Assembly: GCA_026985755.1 (NCBI GenBank)
Contig: JALSPX010000018.1
Coordinates: forward strand, 1 to 19,840
Source of the DNA: Sulfurovum sp.
Lineage (GTDB): Bacteria > Campylobacterota > Campylobacteria > Campylobacterales > Sulfurovaceae
Reading direction: 5' to 3'
Length of the DNA stretch: 19,840 nucleotides
The notes under the pieces were generated by a model, which saw only the letters and a program-made list of their open reading frames with translations, did not search any database and had not been told where the DNA came from. Both the position numbers and the translations under genes were made by a program. Positions 14,987 to 19,840 of this stretch are shown one piece after another (within the stretch, counting starts at the first letter, position 1; each line of letters begins with the position of its first letter).

Positions 14987-15129
14987 CCAAAATTAGCGAT
15001 AGTGCTTGTGCTGTGGGTGTTTGCAAAGAATTTGCACCCCCAAGGGCATTTCCGTTGGGCAGGTTAACCCAAAGGTTAATCGATGATTATTTGTAAATGC
15101 CCACAGTGCAATGACTTTTGCTAGTTTGG
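14987..15129 (+). ncRNA. Long imperfect hairpin, candidate RNA element
   Basis: The arms 14987-15027 and 15090-15129 pair over about 40 nt (CCAAA...TAGC at the base, CTGTGGG and TTTGCAAA nearer the loop). Most of the mismatches in the DNA palindrome are T-G or G-T, which pair in a plus-strand RNA but not in the minus one. The loop holds a further stem, TTAACC-CAAA-GGTTAA (15064-15079). The element sits between divergent ppnP and glycosyltransferase genes, upstream of the latter's promoter. A 6S-like regulatory RNA or a repeat-derived hairpin are alternatives; no family was recognised. Confidence 0.35.
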
Positions 15130-15196
15130 TGATTTCTATTGTATATTTTGGGATTATACCCAAAGAATATTACACAGATATTCAACACAAAATCAC

Positions 15197-15202
15197 TATA
15201 AT
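15197..15202 (+). promoter_or_regulatory. Putative -10 box of the glycosyltransferase-mqo unit
   Basis: TATAAT 20 nt before the ATG at 15223, with GAGG in between as ribosome site. It lies outside the hairpin ending at 15129, so the hairpin would not be in this transcript unless a second promoter exists. Confidence 0.5.
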
Positions 15203-15222
15203 AAACTACAACGAGGTAACAG

Positions 15223-16335
15223 ATGCAAAAATTACTCTATATTACAGACCAAGATGAATATGTTGACCACTCTTTCATCGCACCACTTTTTGAAACCTAC
15301 TTGAAAAAATATATGATAGTGGACATCCTCTATTTTACAGAATTTAAGTCTGATTTTACGTGTAAAGATGCACACCACTTTGTCATGCCCTCTCGCTATA
15401 AAAATACACTTTTAAAAGAACTTACGCACAATCACATAGATATACATCGTTATGATTTTGTGATGGTACGAAACAATATTGCGCTCATGGAACAGATACT
15501 CAAAAAAAGAAAAAAGTATGGTTACAAAGCACTGTATCGATTCTCTTTTCCTAAACGAAAAGTACAAATAAAATGCCAGGAAGCTGAAGGGAAAAACCAA
15601 TTTCTAAAACGCTGTGTACACTATATCCAAACAAAAAAAGAAACAAAACTTATTAACAGATGTGATGCTTTTTTACCCACATCAGAGCGTATGCATCAAG
15701 CCTACCGTCCCGAAGTTACCATACCTACCATCATTTGTGCACCTGCTATCAATCCAGCAGCACTCCATGCGCACCAACAACATACAGGCGAAGAGATACG
15801 TTTTGTCTATGTAGGTACCTTAGATAAAGTACGTGAATTTGAGACTATATTGGAGGCCTTTGCTTCTTTAAAAAATAACGCATGGAAACTCTATATCTCC
15901 ACAAGAGATGTAGCGTTCGCTTACAAACTTTTAGAGAAGTATCCTAGCATAAAAAAGCAAGTCAAAATCTATAATTCTAAGACCAAAGATGCACTTTTAA
16001 AACTTATATCCAAATCAGATATTGGTATTGCTCTCTTGCCTCCTCTTCCTATATACACCACCTCAACCCCAGTAAAAGTATTTGATTACTATGCCTCTGG
16101 AGTCCCTTGTTTAATGACCCAATCAGACCATACCTCCACCATCTTTACAGACTGTCTTGATGCATGGTTTTGTGCCTTTACTCCCAAAGATATTAAAGAG
16201 AAGCTCCATTATCTTTTAACACTTAATAAAAAAGAGATAGCTGCCATAGGTGACAAAGGGCAAAAAAGGCTACTTGATGTCAAAAACTATGAAACCATCG
16301 CTAAAAACATAGCAGACCAACTCACAGCACTCTAA
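15223..16335 (+). CDS. Glycosyltransferase, GT4-like GT-B fold
   Basis: A 370-residue cytoplasmic or membrane-associated sugar transferase. The N-terminal domain is poorly conserved, with a long basic stretch at about 85-145. The C-terminal Rossmann domain is recognisable: RFVYVGTLDKVREFETILEAF at about 193-213, LLKLISKSDIGIALLPP, then the donor-binding segment TPVKVFDYYASGVPCLM. In most GT4 enzymes this segment has Glu where Asp stands here (VFDYYASG). The donor and acceptor cannot be told; surface glycans or lipopolysaccharide are likely targets in this phylum. GAGG lies 8 nt before the ATG. It precedes mqo by 12 nt on the same strand, an odd pairing with a central-metabolism gene. Confidence 0.8.
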   Translation: MQKLLYITDQDEYVDHSFIAPLFETYLKKYMIVDILYFTEFKSDFTCKDAHHFVMPSRYKNTLLKELTHNHIDIHRYDFVMVRNNIALMEQILKKRKKYGYKALYRFSFPKRKVQIKCQEAEGKNQFLKRCVHYIQTKKETKLINRCDAFLPTSERMHQAYRPEVTIPTIICAPAINPAALHAHQQHTGEEIRFVYVGTLDKVREFETILEAFASLKNNAWKLYISTRDVAFAYKLLEKYPSIKKQVKIYNSKTKDALLKLISKSDIGIALLPPLPIYTTSTPVKVFDYYASGVPCLMTQSDHTSTIFTDCLDAWFCAFTPKDIKEKLHYLLTLNKKEIAAIGDKGQKRLLDVKNYETIAKNIADQLTAL

Positions 16336-16347
16336 GGCTAAGATACT

Positions 16348-17697
16348 ATGACACAAAATCATTATGATGTACTCATCGTTGGTGGGGGTATCTCGGGTAC
16401 TGCTCTGTTTTATGAACTCGCCAAATATACCTCCGTTAGCTCACTTTGTCTGCTGGAAAAATACGAAGCCCTTGCCACACTCAACTCCAAAGGTACTTCT
16501 AACTCGCAGACGATTCACATAGGTGATATAGAAACCAACTATACCCTAGAAAAAGCCAAAGTCACCAAACGTACTGCCAAGATGGTAGAGAAGTTTTGTT
16601 TGCAGTATAACCTACAAGACAAGATTATGTTTTCACACCAAAAAATGGCTCTAGGGGTGGGAGAAAAAGAGGTGAACTTTATAGAAAACCGTTACCACGA
16701 GTTTAAAGAACTCTTCCCTTACCTCGAACTCTGGGATGTAGAAAAGCTAAAAGTCTTAGAACCTAAAATCGTATACAGTGACAAAGCCCAAACCAAAGTA
16801 CGTCCTGAGCCCATCATAGCCATGGGAACGGACACGCAGTACACCACAGTAGATTATGGTGCTATGTCTGAAGCACTGGCAGAACAGGCACAAAAAGTCT
16901 CGGATATTCCTACAGATATTTTTTACAACACACAAGTCACAGACATCTTCGAGCAAGAAGACAAAACTTTTGAAGTGCAAACTGCAAATGGAGAAATATA
17001 TACTGCCAACTTTGTGGTAGTCAATGCTGGAGCACACTCACTCTTTTTGGCACACCGTATGGGCTATGGTAAACATATGGGCTGCTTGCCTATGGCAGGG
17101 AGCTTCTACATGACGCAGAGTCACTTTCTCAATGGCAAAGTCTATATGGTACAAAACAACAAACTCCCCTTTGCTGCACTGCATGGAGACCCTGACATCT
17201 TGGCTGAGGGCAAAACACGTTTTGGTCCTACTGCACTGATGCTCCCCAAACTTGAGCGTTTTAAACCAGGTACGTATTTAGACTTTTTCAAGACGCTGAA
17301 CTTTGACTGGCACATTGTCAAAATCTTCTGGGATTTACTGAGAGACTCTGACATACGCAACTACGTCTTTAAAAACTTTCTTTTTGAAGTCCCACTCATC
17401 AACAAAGGACTTTTTGTCAAAGATGCCCAAAAGATAGTCCCCTCTTTAGAGGTAGATGACATCGAATATGCCCAAGGCTTCGGTGGCGTACGTCCACAAG
17501 TATTAGACAAAAAGAAAGAAAAACTTATGCTAGGAGAAGCCTCTATCAATCCCGAAAACGGCATCATCTTCAACATGACCCCTAGCCCTGGGGCTACCTC
17601 TTGTCTGGGTAATGCAGAGAGGGATATGCGTGAGATAGTGAAGTATTTGGGGCTTGATTTTGATGAGGAGGGTTTTTTGTCTGATTTGACGGAATGA
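16348..17697 (+). CDS. mqo: Malate:quinone oxidoreductase (FAD)
   Basis: Oxidises malate to oxaloacetate and passes electrons to the quinone pool at the inner face of the cytoplasmic membrane, replacing NAD malate dehydrogenase. The 449-residue product starts with the FAD-binding dinucleotide fold DVLIVGGGISGTAL, followed by LLEKYEALATLNSKGTSNSQT, characteristic of the Mqo/LhgO oxidoreductase group, and later ADP-binding and substrate segments (NFVVVNAGAHSL, GFGGVRPQV, TPSPGATSCLGNA). Length matches Campylobacterota Mqo. No membrane segment is seen, consistent with a peripheral enzyme. AAGG precedes the ATG at a wide spacing. gltA, which uses its product, follows on the same strand after a 533-bp gap filled by a repeat element. 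A 2-hydroxyglutarate oxidase is a less likely alternative. Confidence 0.87.
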   Translation: MTQNHYDVLIVGGGISGTALFYELAKYTSVSSLCLLEKYEALATLNSKGTSNSQTIHIGDIETNYTLEKAKVTKRTAKMVEKFCLQYNLQDKIMFSHQKMALGVGEKEVNFIENRYHEFKELFPYLELWDVEKLKVLEPKIVYSDKAQTKVRPEPIIAMGTDTQYTTVDYGAMSEALAEQAQKVSDIPTDIFYNTQVTDIFEQEDKTFEVQTANGEIYTANFVVVNAGAHSLFLAHRMGYGKHMGCLPMAGSFYMTQSHFLNGKVYMVQNNKLPFAALHGDPDILAEGKTRFGPTALMLPKLERFKPGTYLDFFKTLNFDWHIVKIFWDLLRDSDIRNYVFKNFLFEVPLINKGLFVKDAQKIVPSLEVDDIEYAQGFGGVRPQVLDKKKEKLMLGEASINPENGIIFNMTPSPGATSCLGNAERDMREIVKYLGLDFDEEGFLSDLTE

Positions 17698-17757
17698 AAT
17701 TATTTCTTTTGATAGGCTAATTTTATTTTCTTGCTTTTTATACTGCCTTTTCATCCC

Positions 17758-18123
17758 AACCGTGGCGTTGTATTTCTCCTTACTTTTCTAGAAAAGTAAC
17801 AAAAGTCGTCGCTGTTCTCGAATCGCTATCGCTTTCAAGGTCGTTCACAGCGACAGAGTTTTTATTGATGAATGGGCTATCGCCACGTTTAAATTTATTA
17901 TGTATTTTAAATCATTTTTTGGCTTATAGAATATAGGTCAAAAATTTGTTTTGTAGTTGGCGATAGCCTCGCTATATTAATAAATCCTTGTTGTGGCGAA
18001 CGCCCTTGAAAGCAAAGCGATTCGAGAGCCACAACGCTTTTTTGCTTCGTTTTTTCTAAAAAAACGCCGTGAGCACAGCGAGGAAGTGCCCTTGGGGTAG
18101 AAGAGAATAACAACGCCACAGTT
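17758..18123. repeat. 366-bp element with matching ends and nested inverted repeats
   Basis: The ends read AACCGTGGCGTTGT (17758-17771) and, on the other strand, AACTGTGGCGTTGT (18123-18110). Inside are further matching pairs: 17816-17846 with 17998-18028 (about 30 nt, near-perfect, core GCTTTCAAGG), GGCTATCGCCA at 17875-17885 with its complement at 17958-17968, GTCGCTGT at 17808-17815 with ACAGCGAC at 17847-17854, and the 20-bp palindrome at 17780-17799. The centre is AT-rich. No transposase or reliable coding frame lies in it, so a MITE-like non-autonomous element or a large palindromic repeat family is inferred. Confidence 0.7.
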
Positions 18124-18189
18124 AAAATAAAAGGAAATTTAAACTATAAAAAAATCTACAAAATACACACCAATTCTACACTCAAAAGC

Positions 18190-18195
18190 TATAGT
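18190..18195 (+). promoter_or_regulatory. Putative -10 box of gltA
   Basis: TATAGT 35 nt before the gltA ATG, just outside the right end of the 366-bp element. AAAAAGGAG seven nt before the ATG is a strong ribosome site. If this promoter is used, gltA is transcribed independently of mqo. Confidence 0.45.
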
Positions 18196-18230
18196 AAAAA
18201 AAATAAGATATATCCAAAAAGGAGCATATC

Positions 18231-19526
18231 ATGCAAGACACAGCAAACAAAAATACCTTCACCCTCACCAACAACCAAACAGAAGAAACCTACACCTACA
18301 ACATTTTAGAAGGCACAAGAGGTCCTTCTGTCCTTGATATACGTACCTTCTTTGCAGATACAGGGCTCTTTACCTATGACCCTGGGTTTACTGCTACAGC
18401 AGCGTGTACATCTACCATTACCTTTATCGATGGTAAAAAGGGAGAGTTACGCTATAGAGGCATCGCCATAGAAGACTTGGCAGAGCATCACAGTTATTTG
18501 GAAACCTGTTTTTTACTCCTAAACAAACGACTCCCCTCAAAAGAAGAACTCAATGACTTTGACCTTGAAATACGCCACCGTGCTTACCTGCACAGAGGAC
18601 TGCAAAAACTCTTCGATGCCTTCCCTGATGATGCACACCCTATGGCTACCCTCTCAGCTGCGGTAACTGCACTTGCTTCTTTTTATGATGAACACATAGA
18701 GATACAAAACGAAGAAGCGTACTTAGAGATGGCACATCGCATCATCTCCAAAATACCAACTATCGCAGCCTTTGCCTATAGACAGTCTCTTGGCATTCCT
18801 TTTATAGAACCCGATATAGACCTAAGTTTCACAAAAAACTTCCTTACAATGATGCGTGCCTACCCTGGAGGCAAAATGCACCTCTGTGCCAATGGACATG
18901 AAGAGATTAAAGATGTAGAGGTACGTGCATTAGACACTATCTTCACCCTGCATGCAGACCATGAACAAAATGCTTCTACCACCGTGGTACGTGGTGTAGC
19001 CTCCACAGGCGCACACCCTTATGTAGCCATCTCTTCTGGTATTGCTGCACTCTGGGGGCGTGCACATGGTGGAGCCAATGAATCAGTCATCGCACAGCTA
19101 GAGTATATAGGCTCGGTAGACAAAGTAGAAGCCTTCATAGAAAAAGCCAAAGACCCCAACGATGACTTTAGGCTTATGGGCTTTGGACACCGCGTCTACA
19201 AAAACTTCGACCCCAGAGCCAAAATACTCAAAGAGTTGCAAGATGAGTTACGTGAAGAATTAAACCTCGACACAGAACTCATGGCAATAGCCAGAAAGAT
19301 AGAAGAGATAGCTTTAAGTGACGAGTATTTTGTTTCACGTAACCTCTACCCCAATATAGATTTTTACACAGGCATCATTTTGACAGCCTTACAAATACCC
19401 AAAACCATGTTCACCCCTATTTTTGTTATAGGACGAACAGTCGGATGGATTACGCAATGGATAGAATTTAAAAAAGACGAAACATCAAAAATTGCAAGAC
19501 CTAGACAATTATATACGGGGAAATAG
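18231..19526 (+). CDS. gltA: Type II citrate synthase
   Basis: Condenses oxaloacetate and acetyl-CoA to citrate, the entry step of the oxidative TCA cycle, in the cytoplasm. The 431-residue length is that of the hexameric type II bacterial enzyme. All three catalytic residues are in place: His279 in WGRAHGGANE, His320 in GFGHRVYKNFDPRA and Asp377 in YPNIDFYTG. The N-terminal beta domain typical of type II enzymes is present (TFTLTNNQTEETYTYNILEGT). AGGAG stands 7 nt before the ATG. Directly upstream is mqo, which makes oxaloacetate. In autotrophic Campylobacterota that use the reverse TCA cycle this gene would point to an oxidative or bidirectional option. Confidence 0.96.
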   Translation: MQDTANKNTFTLTNNQTEETYTYNILEGTRGPSVLDIRTFFADTGLFTYDPGFTATAACTSTITFIDGKKGELRYRGIAIEDLAEHHSYLETCFLLLNKRLPSKEELNDFDLEIRHRAYLHRGLQKLFDAFPDDAHPMATLSAAVTALASFYDEHIEIQNEEAYLEMAHRIISKIPTIAAFAYRQSLGIPFIEPDIDLSFTKNFLTMMRAYPGGKMHLCANGHEEIKDVEVRALDTIFTLHADHEQNASTTVVRGVASTGAHPYVAISSGIAALWGRAHGGANESVIAQLEYIGSVDKVEAFIEKAKDPNDDFRLMGFGHRVYKNFDPRAKILKELQDELREELNLDTELMAIARKIEEIALSDEYFVSRNLYPNIDFYTGIILTALQIPKTMFTPIFVIGRTVGWITQWIEFKKDETSKIARPRQLYTGK

Positions 19527-19586
19527 AGGGGTCTGGTGATTTGTGATGTGTTGTGAAACAATGCATCATGAATCACCTGACCTCTC
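19526..19586 (+). terminator. 27-bp hairpin at the end of gltA
   Basis: The arms 19526-19552 and 19560-19586 are joined by a 7-nt loop. In the plus-strand RNA only one U-U mismatch remains; the other four differences are G-U pairs. The left arm begins with the last base of the gltA stop codon. No U-run follows (the next bases are GGTGG), so it may act as an RNA-stabilising or Rho-assisted end rather than a classic intrinsic terminator. Confidence 0.6.
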
Positions 19587-19732
19587 GGTGGAAAACCAAC
19601 CAAATTTAAAGCCCAAAATAAGCATTTTTATTTTATTTTCCATACCTGAGGTTAAAAAAGGGTTTAAAAGCGGTTATTTTACGTGTTAGGTGAGTTCTTT
19701 TGGATTTTAAGGGTATTTAGCACATTTCCGTA

Positions 19733-19822
19733 GGGGGCGATTGCCATCGCACCACATATTTGCACGAAGTTGTAAATTTTTATACGTGAAACAATTCAGA
19801 AAGTGCGATAGCAATCACCCCC
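19733..19822. repeat. 20-bp inverted repeat near right edge
   Basis: GGGGGCGATTGCCATCGCAC at 19733-19752 and GTGCGATAGCAATCACCCCC at 19803-19822 match at 18 of 20 positions. Both mismatches are C-A on the plus strand, hence G-U in a minus-strand RNA. Left of it, CATTTCCGTAGGG (19723-19735) resembles CATTTCCGTTGGG at 15047-15059, suggesting a repeat family. The rest of 19587-19840 holds no gene that I can see. Confidence 0.6.
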
Positions 19823-19840
19823 CCCCATACAATTTTTTAG

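Noticed and set aside
14933..15222. CRISPR array or tandem repeats
   Set aside because: The repeated words are inverted, not directly repeated with spacers.
17907..18119. Minus-strand 70-residue frame within the 366-bp element
   Set aside because: It is made from the arms of the inverted repeats, has no ribosome site and no recognisable domain.

Overview
The window is AT-rich, gene-dense chromosomal DNA that reads as a free-living member of the Campylobacterota (Epsilonproteobacteria), perhaps Sulfurovum- or Sulfurimonas-like. The evidence is protein content and layout: a Campylobacterota-type malate:quinone oxidoreductase next to citrate synthase, an nrdB - hydrolase - pcm cluster, long runs of same-strand genes with 1-16 nt spacing or ATGA overlaps, and TATAAT-type -10 boxes without clear -35 boxes. 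The genus is inferred, not proven.

Layout. 1-2212 (minus): a YcbB-type L,D-transpeptidase followed 6 nt later by coaE, which runs off the left edge. 2282-7672 (plus): a complete Bat/MoxR aerotolerance-type operon in the order batA, batB-batC fusion, batD, moxR, DUF58. 7820-8951 (minus): a basic secreted peptidoglycan-binding-like protein and, upstream, a 48-aa lipoprotein. 9164-13809 (minus): a chain nrdB, carbon-nitrogen hydrolase, pcm, HTH/coiled-coil protein, chaA, an 84-aa protein, and an overlapping 50-codon frame with two CxxC pairs. 13889-14407 (plus): a degenerate methyltransferase-like protein divergent from nrdB. 14621-14932 (minus): ppnP. 15223-17697 (plus): a glycosyltransferase and mqo. 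18231-19526 (plus): gltA.

Function. The left half is mostly envelope biology (peptidoglycan crosslinking, a periplasmic chaperone-like vWA/TPR system driven by a MoxR ATPase, a lipoprotein). The middle is DNA precursor supply, protein repair and cation homeostasis. The right pair mqo/gltA makes oxaloacetate and condenses it with acetyl-CoA, two consecutive oxidative TCA steps.

The least explained content is in the intergenic regions. There is a 15-bp perfect inverted repeat bounded by TA followed by a G-rich hairpin that masks a Shine-Dalgarno-like run (14426-14557); a 143-nt imperfect hairpin whose mismatches are mostly G-U on the plus strand (14987-15129); a 366-bp element with matching ends and several nested inverted repeats between mqo and gltA (17758-18123); a 27-bp hairpin starting inside the gltA stop codon (19526-19586); and a long inverted repeat next to a C9 tract at the right edge (19733-19826) that shares a 12-of-13 core with the 15 kb element. 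No rRNA, tRNA, CRISPR array, transposase, integrase or phage gene was seen.
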